From assembly GCA_011037195.1 (NCBI GenBank), contig JAAEAF010014403.1, forward strand, positions 62,001 through 126,000: 64,000 nucleotides of DNA, written 5' to 3'. Under the pieces are notes generated by a model. That model did no database searches, was not told the origin of the DNA, and saw nothing but the letters and a program-made list of their open reading frames with translations. Position 1 is the stretch's first letter. Every line of letters starts with the position of its first letter. The translations under genes and the position numbers were made by a program. Below, one piece after another: positions 1 through 11,094 of this stretch. Source of the stretch: Triatoma infestans. Its lineage: Eukaryota > Arthropoda > Insecta > Hemiptera > Reduviidae.

Positions 1-1
1 A

Positions 2-1451
2 ATGCTTAGATACATGGGAGAAGCAGGAGAAGATTTGCTATTTAAAGTGTTCCAATTAGCCTGGCAAAATAAGAAAGTAGCTACAGACTGGGAAAAGTCC
101 ATCATAGTTCCTATCTATAAAAATAAAGGAGACGTCAGAGAATGCTCTAATCACAGGGGCATTTCTCTGCTAAGTGTTCCTGGTAAAGTTTACTCGCGCA
201 TTTTGGAGATGAGATTGCGTAAGGAAGTAGAGCCCCTGTTAGAGGAGGAACAATGTGGTTTTCGACCAAACAGGAGCACTCAAAATCTAATATTCACAGT
301 TCACCAAATAGGGGAAAAAAGCCATTGAATATGATAGACCCCTATTCCTCTGCTTTATTGACCTCGAAAAAGCTTTTGACAAGGTACCTTGGAAAGAACT
401 GTGGAACGCCCTTTACAATAGAAATGTGAACAAAGCACTAATCTGCAGAATCAAGAGTTTTTATACATCGTGCAGAAACTACATAAGAACATCTAATGTA
501 TGCTCCTCAGAATTCTGTACTAAGATGGGTGTCAGACAAGGCGACATTTTGAGCCCACTGCTGTTCATATTGCTAATGGATGATGTAATGAAATGCTGTA
601 AGGACCATACCAGTACTACGCACTTTGGGTACTGGAAGCTTCAGCCAGTATGCTTCTCACACTTCGCGTTTGCCGATGATTTAGTTCTCATCGCGGACAG
701 TAGAGATAAACTCCAAGAAAATGTAGAAATCTGGACGCGGGAACTTGAGAAAAGAAACATGGCAATAAGCTTAGATAAAACCAAGAGTATGGTTTTATCC
801 AGATCAGCAACACAGAAGTCAGCATCATGGTAAAGGGTCACCAAATCGAACAGGTATCCTCCTTTAAATACCTCGGGGTAAAGATTAATGCCGCGGGCAA
901 GCTAAGAGAGGAATTAAACCAAAGGTTAAAGCCGCTGGTAAGATTTATTACGCCCTAAATAGAAGATTTTTAGGAAAAAACGAAGACTCTAAAGAGACCA
1001 AATTGGCGGTTTATAAGCCAATATATGTTCCTATCCTCACTTATGGAAGCGAATCTTGGGCCCTCAAAGAAAGCGAAAAGAGCCGCATTCAGGCAACTGA
1101 AATGCGTATCTTAGGAAAGTCGAGGGTAAAACCAGGAGAGACAGAATTCGGAATATTGCGATACGAAACAGTCTCAAAATTGAACCCCTTACACAAATCG
1201 TGAACAGAGGTCAATTAAGATGGTTCGGACACGTAAACCGAATGCTGGAAAACAGAATACCGAGGAGAGCACTCGAGGCAAGACCCACGGGAAAAAGACC
1301 GAGAGGAAGAAGAAGAACCACGTGGGAGAACAATATAAAAAAGATATTAGGTACCAAAGGAACCAGCTGGACTAAGGCTAAGGCTTTGTCGAAAAACAGA
1401 GAAGAGTGGCGGAAATTTTGCAAACCACCCTCTACACCTTCGGGTAGATAA
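2..1451 (+). pseudogene. RTE-like non-LTR retrotransposon, reverse transcriptase fragment
   Basis: A decayed reverse transcriptase read in several frames. Frame pieces at 2-328, 426-833, 1003-1203 and 1200-1451 give RT landmarks in the right order: a fingers region with CGFRPNRST, a GVRQGDILSPLLF motif, the palm motif FADDLVLIAD, and a C-terminal LRWFGHVNRM...RRAL...RPRGRRRTTW segment typical of RTE-type and related LINE tails. The endonuclease part lies off the left edge or is absent. Frameshifts near 330-425, 833, 960-1000 and 1200 break the ORF, so it cannot make a working enzyme. The 3' end is marked by the AAGT tail that follows. Clade assignment (RTE) is from motif style, not from a tree. 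Confidence 0.85.
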
Positions 1452-1461
1452 GAGGACTAGA

Positions 1462-1483
1462 ATAAGTAAGTAAGTAAGTAAGA
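1462..1483 (+). repeat. (AAGT)n 3' tail of the RTE-like LINE
   Basis: Four to five tandem AAGT units directly after the last RT codons. Tails of short tandem repeats rather than poly(A) are usual for RTE-type LINEs, so this marks the element's 3' end. The next sequence belongs to a Penelope-like element on the other strand, so the LINE sits at that element's 3' end. Confidence 0.75.
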
Positions 1484-1484
1484 A

Positions 1485-1985
1485 CTATTTGTTCAAGTGA
1501 GTTGTGTGTTGTGTATTACGTTTTCTATTGTTATTGTGGTAGAGGGTTTTGAATAATGGTTCACTGGCAAATTTTGTCTGTTCGTTTATTAAGTTTTGTG
1601 TCTTGTGTTTATATATTTCGAGTTGTTCTACTATGTCAAGTCATCGTCCTTTGTGACCTGGATGTATGAGTTTCATCGTGGTGGTGATGTCGTCGTGTTT
1701 GTGTTTGTTTGTGTTTAGGTGATTGGCATAATTTGAGTCAACTTTGTTGTACTTGTATGATCTGACGTGTTCGGTAAATCGTTCCCTGATTTTTCTGCCT
1801 GCCTGCCCCACGTAAATATTGTCACAGTCCGGGCATTACAACTTGTAAACCCCACTGCTGTCACAAACGTCAGTAAACTCAGTACGAGTGCGGATTTTGT
1901 TGCCTAATTTATTGTTTGTTCTGAAAGATGTCTCAATGCCCACTTTTCTCGTGAGTTTGTAAGCGTGGTTTCCGATATTCATTCA
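1485..1985 (-). pseudogene. Penelope-like element, C-terminal GIY-YIG endonuclease end
   Basis: Reading the minus strand from about 1985 to a TAG at 1485-1487 gives a reading frame with two internal stops. It contains FRTNNKLGNKIRTRTE (end of the RT thumb/linker in Penelope-like elements), CPDCDNIYVGQAGRKIRERF (the GIY-YIG-type nuclease core with its CxxC) and VEQLEIYKH plus a short tail. These are diagnostic of Penelope-like retroelements, whose RT is followed by a GIY-YIG nuclease. In-frame stops after VYKL and after PGHKGR show that it is dead. The upstream RT is missing. No ORF caller would list it because of the stops. Confidence 0.8.
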
Positions 1986-2335
1986 GCCCGAATTCTATCA
2001 TTTCTTATCAGCAACTATTCCATAGTGACCCACCGCTGACACTTTCACGTTATTTCGCTCTGTTATAAATTAATAAATAGAAATAATACGATGGTATGGA
2101 CAAATAATTATCAAAGTAAAATTTCCTTCAAAAAACATAGTTTAAGTTATACACCCCAACTCATTGATGTTTGCATTTAAAAAAGGAATAACGGCACTAA
2201 AGGACCGAACATGTGTTTTCCCATTCAGGTAGCAACACCCTACTTAACCTAGTCCCGTCATAACGAAGACTTTTTAAAATCCAGTGTACCGAATGATTTG
2301 CTCTGTGCAAGTCTATGTTATTACACTGTTTGACA

Positions 2336-2475
2336 AAAGCATAATGATGATGGGCGAACGCCCGAAACCGGCCGATGTCCGCAAAAAGAAGCAGGCTATC
2401 ACGGAAAATGTCTCTGATGCTCTCCAGCTCTGCGGAACCAACCACCACAACAAATAAATGGAATATGTTTATTAA
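2336..2475 (+). repeat. Dispersed repeat with a hammerhead-like hairpin
   Basis: Contains TGATGATGGGCGAACGCCCG followed by AAAC: a TGATGA, a GC-rich 4-5 bp hairpin, then GAAAC, resembling stem II and core of a hammerhead ribozyme. The base before TGATGA is A, where an active core needs C, so activity is doubtful. A piece of the same repeat (CCAGCTCTGCGGAA... and ...ACAACAAAT) recurs near 9954-9982. Penelope-like elements are known to carry hammerhead motifs, but the neighbouring Penelope fragment is on the opposite strand. Confidence 0.35.
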
Positions 2476-2603
2476 AAGAGAGTTCACATAATCTTCTATA
2501 CCAAATACATTGCAGTCGGCATTTCTCCATTTCCAAAATATGTATCCACCAAGAGATGGCCTGCTTGACTTGTGCTTGTTAATGTATCCTTCCCATTTCT
2601 AAT

Positions 2604-3000
2604 CTAACATAGGTCAGGAGTAGAACGTGGAAGTAGGAAAAGAGACTTAAAAAAGAATAATTGGACCCTCTCAATTATTTCAACATAATTAGGTGCCCAT
2701 ACCTCACAGCAGTATAACACTATGCTTCTGACCAACGCATCAAACAGGCGGCACCTGCTTTCCCAGACATCCGGTCTACCTAAATAAAGCAGTCTTCTCA
2801 CTTGAGGAATAGCCATCATTCCTTTAGAGTGCAACCCATAATTTGCAACAATATACAAAATTTGTAAGTCAGCGGGACGCACACAGGTGACATCTTCAGT
2901 ATGTGTAGAGGCAGCTCGTTTGGCCGCCATATCCCCTTTTCGTTACCGGACACACAACTGTGTGGCCGGCACCCAGGCAAACGTCACCCTTAGACCGCAT
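2604..3000 (-). pseudogene. LINE fragment, region after the reverse transcriptase
   Basis: A minus-strand open stretch with LFDALVRSIVLYCCEVWAPN and a following 'IIERVQLFFFKSLF' segment. The 61.4-63.8 kb LINE has the equivalent region just after its RT (GIILYGAQIWGLRY...LNFYKRLLGL), and the 35-37 kb LINE has it too. So this is the thumb/post-RT part of a LINE of the same group, truncated on both sides. No YADD palm motif is present in this piece. Confidence 0.7.
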
Positions 3001-3099
3001 GCTGATAACTGAAGCAGTGAATGGTAAATTTTTATGATCATTGGAAGAATTTATCCCGGAGAGCCGTTAATGCGCTTAATGAGTCATCAATATTAGTGC

Positions 3100-3550
3100 C
3101 TTATTATATTGTTTATCTTTTTCTTTTTTTTATATTATAAAATACTTTTATTTGACAAAGAGAAAAGAAAAAATACAAAGAGCAGTATTTACATACTGCA
3201 AAAACTACATGAAATTACAAGTATTTACTAAGCATGGCAAAAGCCGTCTACCGGAGTTTACTTCTAAATGATAATTTTCTCACAAAAAGAAACAAAGAAA
3301 AAGAAAAACCTTCTATAAGAATAATATATCAATGAAATACAAAAGTGATCGGCCCATAAATGAAGCATAATAAAACAAACTTTAGTAACAACAAACGAAC
3401 TTAATATGGGCTTCTATATAATACAAAAACAAAAAGATATATATATAAAGGAAAAAAGAAAACCACTACAATAATCTTATCATAATATACTATAATAAAA
3501 AACGGGCTTCTATATAAAGAAAAACTAGATACGCACCCACTAGATTCTTA
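3100..3550. other. AT-rich non-coding stretch, probable LINE 3' region
   Basis: Very AT-rich sequence with many short A runs and no convincing ORF. It lies just downstream (minus-strand sense) of the LINE pseudogene at 3551-5630 and is most simply that element's 3' untranslated region and A-rich tail. Confidence 0.45.
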
Positions 3551-5630
3551 TTACAATACAATGCAAAGAGAAAAAGAAGTGAGGTAATAATAATGTGACC
3601 TTAACTTTAATACACGGCGAGTGAACCTGAGGATCGGAAGGCAATCAGTGGAGGACAACGCGCCAACAATTTCCCCGGCACTGAGCGTAGGAGTACCCAA
3701 AAAACGAGTTCTAAAATCACATAGATTAGGGCATATCGCTAAGAAATGGAACATGTCCTCTCTAAGCCCCAAATTACACATAGCACACAATTCACTAGCC
3801 TCATCCCTCATGAGCCACGGTACACAATTCAAGTGTAATAATTCCCCCTTAACTTAAACAGGAGACTCATGTCCACTAGATTCAGGAAGCTTTCCGTTTC
3901 GGGCCCGAAGAACACAACAAACCCGCCCTTAACCTCTAACAGCGCACTGTACAATAAGAACCGCTTGGAGGAATCCTTTGCACGCAGCAGAGACTGCTCT
4001 CTACCGCGATTTTTGATAGATTCTTGTAGAGCCGCAAGTTGCAGGCGCCACAATGGTTTACCCTGCAGATCCCCATGAAACGGGGAGGCATATGTCTGCG
4101 CAAGAGCAATCCAAGATATAAACCAGGGCACTTTACGCTTAACAATTTCCATAGCGGATATAAACGATAAACGATGTTCGGGGAGCTCCAGTACCCGAAG
4201 GAAGTAGTTAAAGTGAAGCTCCAGCATATGCAGAAAAATCGGGTCTAAAGAGGTTTCAATATGGAGCATGTAGTTGGGAGTATACAGTGAAAGGGAGAAT
4301 AACTTTTTTACGAAATACCGTTGTCATTTCTCGACAGGATCAAAATAGTTATTACCCCAAATCTGGGTGGCAAAGCAGACAATAGCTCGTAAAGAACAGT
4401 TAAACACTTGGAATTTCACTTTCAAGGGAACCTCCTTCCGTGAAATTAACTTTGCCCAGGATGCGTTTATTCCAACTTATGCAGCCGAGACTTTCTCCTG
4501 GAGATGCTCCTGAAAAGAACATTGGGGCGTCAAAGTCACACCCAAATATTTATATTTTTTCACCGTCTGAATTGCTTGACCCTTGTAAAACCACTTCTCT
4601 GAAGCAGCTGGCCTACCTCCTTTACAGAAAGTTAAAATTTTAGATTTATCCAGATTTAGCTGAATTCCATTGTTCGCAATAATTCTCCAAGATGTTTATA
4701 TTCATTTGCAACAAAATAGGATTAACTGCGATCAAGACCACATCATCCGCATACATTAAAATATTAATCTTAGTACCGCCGACAGAATTCCACCCTCCAG
4801 TATGGATGACACATGATTTAAGAAAATAGAGAATAGGATTGGGGATAATAAACACCCCAGTCTTACCCTACTTTTAACCGGAAAAACCCTGAAATTCCTT
4901 CCCTGACTCTAACCGTAGCCGTGGATGAAACTGCATGATTGAACAACTTTAAGAATAACGATGGACGGTGAAGACTTGAAGGCTGCACGAAAGTCTTTAA
5001 AAAAACAAAACAACTTCTTTGATTTTTCAAATGTGAGACTAATTAGATTAGACAAGACAAAGAGGTTGTCAATAACGGAATAACCTCGTCTGAACCCGGA
5101 CTGCAACTCTGTTAAAATGCTTTTATCCTTCACAAAAATTTCAAGACGGCGTAACAGAAGACCTAAAAATATCTTAGCTAATAGAGCCCAGACAAGATAT
5201 GCCACGATAATTAGACACTTCGTTAACATCGCCCTTTTTAAAAATAGGGAAGACGATAGATTGCGAGAATGAAGATGGAACCTGACCAAACTCATGAATA
5301 TAATTACAAAGAGAAAGTAACCTCTCCACAACCACCGACGGGGTATGCCTCATACGTTATGCGGTAATTACCTAGAGCTTTGTTGCGTTTCAGATTAAGG
5401 AGAATTTCATTAAGCTCAGAAAACGAAAATGGTGTATCTAAAATTGAATCTGTGCAATAAGGTTCAGCGCAAAGAGTTGGAGTAGGGTGAAGAAGAGGAT
5501 TCAATAAAGGCTGAAAATGAGATACCCAAATATTTGTGGGAATTTGGCCGCAAATAAAAAATGTATTCCGAAAATGATTGACTAAGCGCCAAAACTGTTT
5601 GAGTCCTTCACTGATTGAACTGAAGATCAA
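3551..5630 (-). pseudogene. Non-LTR retrotransposon (LINE) RT pseudogene
   Basis: Minus-strand pieces at 5304-5630, 4909-5331, 4646-4855, 3829-4269 and 3551-3832 follow LINE order. They include the linker before the RT (FSFSELNEILLNLKRNKALG), an RT segment (GFRRGYSVIDNLFVLSNLIS), the palm motif LMYADDVVLIA, a post-RT region (around 4330-4430, reading CSLRAIVCFATQIWG) and a C-terminal Cys/His cluster CAMC...DMFHFLAICP. The same Cys/His tail (CTLC...EHFFLNC) occurs in the LINE at 34.9-37.0 kb, so these are related. Many frameshifts make it non-functional. The family is Jockey/CR1-like in general style, but the clade is not resolved. Confidence 0.8.
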
Positions 5631-5635
5631 TAGAT

Positions 5636-5924
5636 GCGAAATAATTTTGTTTTTTAGAGAAAAAGAAATAGAATGTGGAAATATAGTTTTAAATTATAAA
5701 ATAAAAATTAAATTGGATAGACCTAAAACTACTTTAAGTAAACACAAAGAAAGGATTGTATTTTGTGTGTAAATTATGTTGTATATTAACAAAATTAAAA
5801 AAATAAAAAATTAAAAACTGTTTTTTTTCATATCCCCTCCACTAAAGTAGCTGAAACTATGGTAGCCGAAAGTATAGTAACCTCCGTTTCTTACCTATCT
5901 GATTATTTATTCCTAATGAACTCG
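5636..5924. other. AT-rich spacer, no gene seen
   Basis: Only low-complexity A/T-rich sequence and short accidental reading frames. No splice-bounded exon or element end was recognised. Confidence 0.4.
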
Positions 5925-5991
5925 ATATCGCTATGGTCTAGTGATTAGCATAGCTGAGTTATGACTAAATAATTGAGGTTCAATCCCAATT
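5925..5991 (+). repeat. tRNA-like sequence (SINE head or tRNA pseudogene)
   Basis: Has an A-box-like TGGTCTAGTGATTAGC and, about 40 bp on, a B-box-like GGTTCAATCCC, the two internal promoter elements of tRNA genes. The acceptor stem does not close well and an A/T-rich tail follows, so a tRNA-derived SINE or tRNA pseudogene is likelier than a working tRNA. Confidence 0.55.
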
Positions 5992-6179
5992 AAAACAACT
6001 TTTTTTGTCTTGTATTTTAAATATTAATTTATATATTTATTTAAATATTATTTTAATCATCGGAGGGTGCCTCTCGAACACAATCAAGAAAAGGGAGCGC
6101 ACTCGGTCACAGCCAAGAAAAGGTATCATAGCCATTGCGCCAGAACTCTCCTAAATACCCTACTTGTATCAACTAAACA

Positions 6180-6840
6180 TTTAAGAGCTAATGTTTGAAA
6201 CATTTTTCCGGGAAAATTCATTTAAGGGCAATTTTTGGGAGAGGGGAGGGGTTAGGTTTCATCTAAAGTGCTATTTCAGTTTATTAGACAATTCTGTCAT
6301 CTAAATAATGTTAATTAGAATTAAATGTGTTGTTGAAATTCCTAGTTTGAAAAAATCGGATGAAGGGAAGTGCTTTACTTTACCTTTTTACTAAATGATT
6401 TTTTCGCTTTTTCGCGATTTTCTCAAAAATAGCTCCGACGATTTTTTTTTTAAACTTTTTGTATCAACTACACATACACTACAACTTTTATTTAAAACAT
6501 TTCTCTGCGAAAATTCATTTAAGGGCACAGTTAAGGGAGGCGTGGGGTTATGTTTTTCTCTAAGTGCTATCACAGTTGATTATACAATTCTATCACCCAA
6601 CAAACTTAATTAGAAATAAATAGATGGCCAAAATTCGGAGTTTCAAGAAAAAGAGTAAACCGGAAGTGCACTTTTACTGGGCAGTTTTTTCAGTTTTCGA
6701 CGAATTTCATTAAATTTGGTACACAAACTATAAAATTTGTCAATTATAATTTTGAGAAATGAAGTAAGAGAAAATTCACACCAGATTTTTTATTTTGAGA
6801 GTCCTAGAGAATATGTCTCAGGTGAGCGAGTCATGTTTAA
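6180..6840 (+). repeat. Dispersed non-coding repeat family, copy 1
   Basis: Two related halves, each with 'aaattcatttaagggca...gaggggttaggtttcat', 'tgctatttcagtttatta', 'tctgtcatctaaataatgtt' and 'ccggaagtgc' landmarks. A close copy lies at 40620-41190, and weaker copies or halves occur near 8820-9250, 11095-12050, 13080-13500 and 16700-17290 in both orientations. No ORF is conserved between copies, so it is a non-autonomous repeat of unknown class. Confidence 0.7.
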
Positions 6841-8335
6841 GTTTTTTTAATCTGAGAAATTCAATTTTATCATGATTTTTTACGAATTAAAAATAATAGG
6901 AGGGCATGTGTTATTATTTCGTTTAGTTAATCTGAAACAGGAAGCTGTGAAATCTTCATTCAAATTAAACTGTATCACCTCACTCAATCTTGAAATTAAA
7001 TCAAATAAATTTTCGTTCTCATGGACGGAACATTTAAAATCCTATTGCCTTTAAAATGAAGCTGTTCCTGTAGCTGATTTATTTTAGAGTTCAAATTGAA
7101 AACTCATCTTTCATTAGCGAGTTCTATTGTTTAACTGCCACTATTTCCTTGTTATTTTCAGTTTGATTTTTTTTTATTTATAATTTGGAGTTTTAATGAT
7201 TCTTCACAGTTTGTAATAGCCTTTAAGACGTTTTTATTATCATTTTTAACAGAAGTTAAATCAGATCTTATATTATTTAAATGTGACCCAATACGCTGCA
7301 AATGATTTAAGATTTGTCAGTGCAATACTGATATCATAGCCCCCTCCACTTTGCTCCCCACTGCCTGGTGTAATACGTACTTTGACTTTGTTTAACTGAT
7401 GATTTATCTTTTTTTCCATTATAAATTGTTCACTTTTTCTTTGTTTTTCCACACAATTATTTTATAAAGCACGATATTATTATTACTAATTCGCAGTAGT
7501 TAAATTAACTTTCCAGAAAGAAAACAAGTAGGAAAACTAATAGCTAAACTAGAGAGAAATAAATTCAATAACACACAGACAAGAACACGTCCGTTCACTG
7601 CGACTGCTCGAGCACGACTCCGGTAACCAGGATTTTGCATTACTTTGGCTGTTGAAAGTGATAAATAATATTTGCTACCCATTTTTAAATTTAATTTATA
7701 TTTATTTTTGTTCCTATAATATTGATATTTTGATTTACCATTTTGCTCACCCATTATATTATATTATATACAGTCCACTCAATATTTTCACTATTTTTAA
7801 TTTTTGCTGTTTTCTATCAATCAGAGCCCACCCGAGGTATCTCACCTCAATTTATATTATAAATTATCTTTTCTGTATTTACTGCACAGAGCCTACCAGA
7901 GGTTGAGATAATACGGTGTAAAAAGAGCTCACCTTTTATTTTTTATTCGCTGTTATTTATTAAACAAATTTGTTGTTTCAGTTTGAAAAAAATATTAGAA
8001 TCTGCTTTGAAAAAAAATATTAGAACTGCGTATTCACGCCTAATAACACAAAGAATTCTTACCCACTATACCTTGCAAAAATTATACTACAGCCAAGATA
8101 GTTGATTTATGCAACTATTTGAGCTGAGCTTACATTCACATAGTAGCTCATCTAGTAGTTGCAGTATCTTCTAGCTCATTCATGCACTTTGCATACTTTA
8201 CAGACGTCTAAATTATTTTACGCACACTGACACCAAAGAGGGTCGCAAGAGATCTTTTAGGCCGCAGTGGTTTTGCTTGGTTTTAGGGCAATCCTACTAC
8301 ACTCCAGTATTCAACATTGATGGCCTAGGAGTGTT
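6840..8335. other. AT-rich intergenic region
   Basis: No supported gene. Contains A/T-rich runs and a doublet of similar segments 'cagagccCACCcGAGGT' near 7824 and 'cagagccTACCaGAGGT' near 7889. A minus-strand frame at 7500-7754 has no recognisable domain. Confidence 0.4.
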
Positions 8336-8339
8336 AGTT

Positions 8340-8645
8340 AATATCTAATTTTTGTGGGCCCGTCTACATCTCTGGTCATTGGCTCCCGAAGCCTTCTCAG
8401 TGCCTCCGGACTATGTTTAGTTTTTTTTTAAATGATTATCATATGCATGAAAAAATGTTAATTAACAAAATAAAACAAAAACAACATACGAGATAAGAGC
8501 ATGTGTCAGGAAGATTGTCATCTACATAAATGTGATATTAATAAAAAACATATTTTTAAAAACGATACAGCTGGACTCAAGCCAGTGATCTCCGCGTAGG
8601 AGTCCAGTGCGCTAACCACTGAGCTAATCCCTTCTCTTTCAGTTA
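8340..8645 (-). repeat. tRNA-derived SINE, copy 1
   Basis: On the minus strand it starts with GGGATTAGCTCAGTGGTTAG (A box) and has GGCTTGAGTCC (B box) about 45 bp later, then an unrelated body that ends with 'aggcttcgggagccaatgac'. The same head and the same 'ggctccgggcgccaatgac' body piece occur together at 13765-13912, so this is a repeated tRNA-derived SINE family. Internal poly-T/A tracts separate head and tail here. Confidence 0.7.
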
Positions 8646-8819
8646 ATATAATAACAGGAGGATAATTTGAGCACAAAGGCGTCTTCAACACGACGTACTA
8701 CCCTCTGTTGTTTGTAGAAGCCTGTCTTGTTTTAGCATTCACAAAATAAGACTGATAACGACGTGGTCCTATGTCAGGATCTCTTCTGCTCGTTTCAATT
8801 TTTACTCTTTCTTTTTTAA

Positions 8820-9260
8820 GAGGAAGTATTGCAATCGTGTCACATTCAATTGAGTTTTCACCGGAAATTCATGCTTTTGGGTTCCATTGAATCCAAAAAA
8901 AAAAAAATGTTTTTAGCTAATGGTGTGTAAACAGAAAATCTCAAAAACGAAAAGTCGCAGGAGCTCAAACTTTACTATTCCGTTCGGGTACTATCATCCG
9001 AAGTAAGATTTTATCTAGTTTAAAAGACACGAAGATATCGAGCAAAATCCATCAACCACAAGAGCGACTTAATTCATGGTCCTCCAGTTATACGTAATTC
9101 TTTCGAAAACGGCTCCAACGTTTTCATTAAACTTTGATTTTTTTTTGTTTCTTTATATACACAGACAAATTTCTATCACTTTTATTTGAAACATTTTACC
9201 GGGCGTAATTTGTGGCATTTAATTTCAAATTTTATATGTAGTTAGTTCAGTGTTATTAGA
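8820..9260 (+). repeat. Dispersed non-coding repeat family, diverged copy
   Basis: Starts with 'aggaagtattgcaatcgtgtca', then 'gttttcaccggaaattcatg' and 'tcgcaggagctcaaac'. The same order is found inverted at 13080-13500 and 16700-17035, and directly at 11100-11290. It ends with the 'tatcacttttatttgaaacattttaccggg' landmark shared with the 6.2-kb copy. Confidence 0.6.
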
Positions 9261-9693
9261 GCGCTCTACTGGGCCACACTATAATCACTTCTCTGCCAGC
9301 CAAGATTAGTATAGCTGCTGGTACTTGTCCTCCCACCAACTCTATATTTGTGTTATGACAAATATGCAAATTTTGAGTGTAAAGAAAATTTGTTATTTTA
9401 TATATAATTGCATTAAAGGTGTAAGGGAAACTCGTGTCAGTGTTCCACACCAGATTTTTTCTTCTTTTTTTTATATTTCAAATATGACAATATTCTGCCT
9501 CAAAAAGTTGAGGATATGGAGAGAATTTTATCTAGTTTAAAAAAAAAAATCAATAACAAAAAACCCTTGAATATTTGACATTTAATATTTGTTAATTTTC
9601 AATATATCTTTTTACCAAGATCGCATCCAACTTCAATAAAAAAATAAATACGAAAAATTAACTAAATTCTCAAACTGAAATCAATTTACTTAC

Positions 9694-9809
9694 CTAGAAT
9701 ATCTGGCACATTGTTGTACAATTTCCACTGTATTTTGTGGCGTTAATTTTGGATAATTACATCTTCTAAATGGGCCCAAATATGTGTCCACATCGCCGGG
9801 CAGCCGGCC
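9694..9809 (-). CDS. Candidate internal exon of a host gene
   Basis: On the minus strand a 116-bp segment is bounded by a canonical acceptor (attaattacag before 9809) and donor (after 9694, GTAAGTAAATTG). Only one of its three frames is open, reading GRLPGDVDTYLGPFRRCNYP... through VEIVQQCARYS. Both splice sites match consensus, and the reading looks protein-like and unlike the transposon ORFs nearby. I do not recognise the protein family. The length (116 = 3x38+2) shifts phase, so flanking exons must compensate. They are not visible nearby, and introns may be long. This is the only host coding segment I can support in the window. Confidence 0.6.
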
Positions 9810-9829
9810 CTGTAATTAATAATACATTC

Positions 9830-11090
9830 TTTATTATTATTATTATATTATTACATTAATTATGTTTGCTGTTGTTAAATTATTAAACAGCTGGTCAATA
9901 TATTAAACTATACATAATACTTAACAAAAAACTTAACTAATTAAACTAAATTCCAGCTCTGCGGAAACAACCACAACAAATTAAACTAAATATTTATTTG
10001 CCTTCAATATTTTACAGTCGAGGACCGCGTGTAATGAAAACTGGACTTTACTGGATAGCGTGAAGTTAGTATACGTTCAAGAAATCCGCCAATATCATTA
10101 TAGACAAAATTGCGGGAAACTTTTTTTAAAAAGTTCAGAAAATTGGCACTTCTAGTTATAAATGGATTTCTTCAAATTGTGAATTTAACATCATCTATAA
10201 TTATTGTAATTAACACATAAGACAATCGGTAAAACACCGTATTAGATATGAAATCGTACTTTAAAGGAAAGTGGTCATCCGTTCCCCGGTCACATTCTGA
10301 AATTAATTTCTCCAGCAATATATAATTTCTTTATTGAATTACCCTGCACATAAAACACACACACACACACACACCGACCATTTTTTTTAAATTAACTCCG
10401 GGGGAAACCTTGAAAATTTGAACGATTACAATATTTCCTCTTATCAGGAGTAAGAGATATTAATTCATTTTATATATAAGTTCGTCTTATTATGAATACA
10501 GAGACCTATCACTTTCGTTTGCTTAATTAATCATTTCGAAATCAGTACGATATAATTAAATGTGGCTTTCACTCAACTTCCTTACTATGTTATTAATCGA
10601 GTAATCTGCATCTGACGAGATCTATAAAATTATTATAAACTCGGAGGGCTGTTAGCCTTTATTCAAAACCAATTTTAGGCAATTTTGAACACCATTTGTG
10701 GTAACCATGGTAACAAGCCGAATAATGAAGGAAATAAATAATTAATCAACTGGGGTATTCTTTCAGGAGGAGGTTATGAAATCAATAATTGAATAAAAAT
10801 AATTAGCGGTCAGTTGAGAACAAAGAAAAATTATATTAAAAAAAGTTAATATATAAAGTAGCAGTTAATATAACGGTAATATAAAAAAAAAACAAGGTAT
10901 GAGAAAAATATTTTGAAACATCCGGTTTATCATGCATCAGAATAGAAGCAGTTACTTTTAAACAGTGGCCATACATAAAATTCTATGCAGTAAACGAAAT
11001 TGTTACAATATTTGAAGGTAATTTTTCAATTGTGTAATTTCATATTTTTGCGTTTAGTATATTTGACTCATGTATTTTACAACGTTTATA
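9830..11090. other. Intronic or intergenic AT-rich DNA with (AC)n
   Basis: No gene seen. If the exon at 9694-9809 is real, this is the intron upstream of it on the minus strand. Holds a fragment of the 2.4-kb repeat near 9954-9982 and a dinucleotide run of about 10 AC units at 10354-10374. Confidence 0.4.
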
Positions 11091-11094
11091 TTTT

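Noticed and set aside
2197..2487. Minus-strand 96-codon open frame
   Set aside because: It lies antisense to a dispersed repeat with a hairpin and has no recognisable domain; the hydrophobic start is chance.
7500..7754. Minus-strand 84-codon frame with basic start and hydrophobic end
   Set aside because: No family, no promoter with the right spacing, and it sits in AT-rich repeat DNA. The possible membrane segment is weak.
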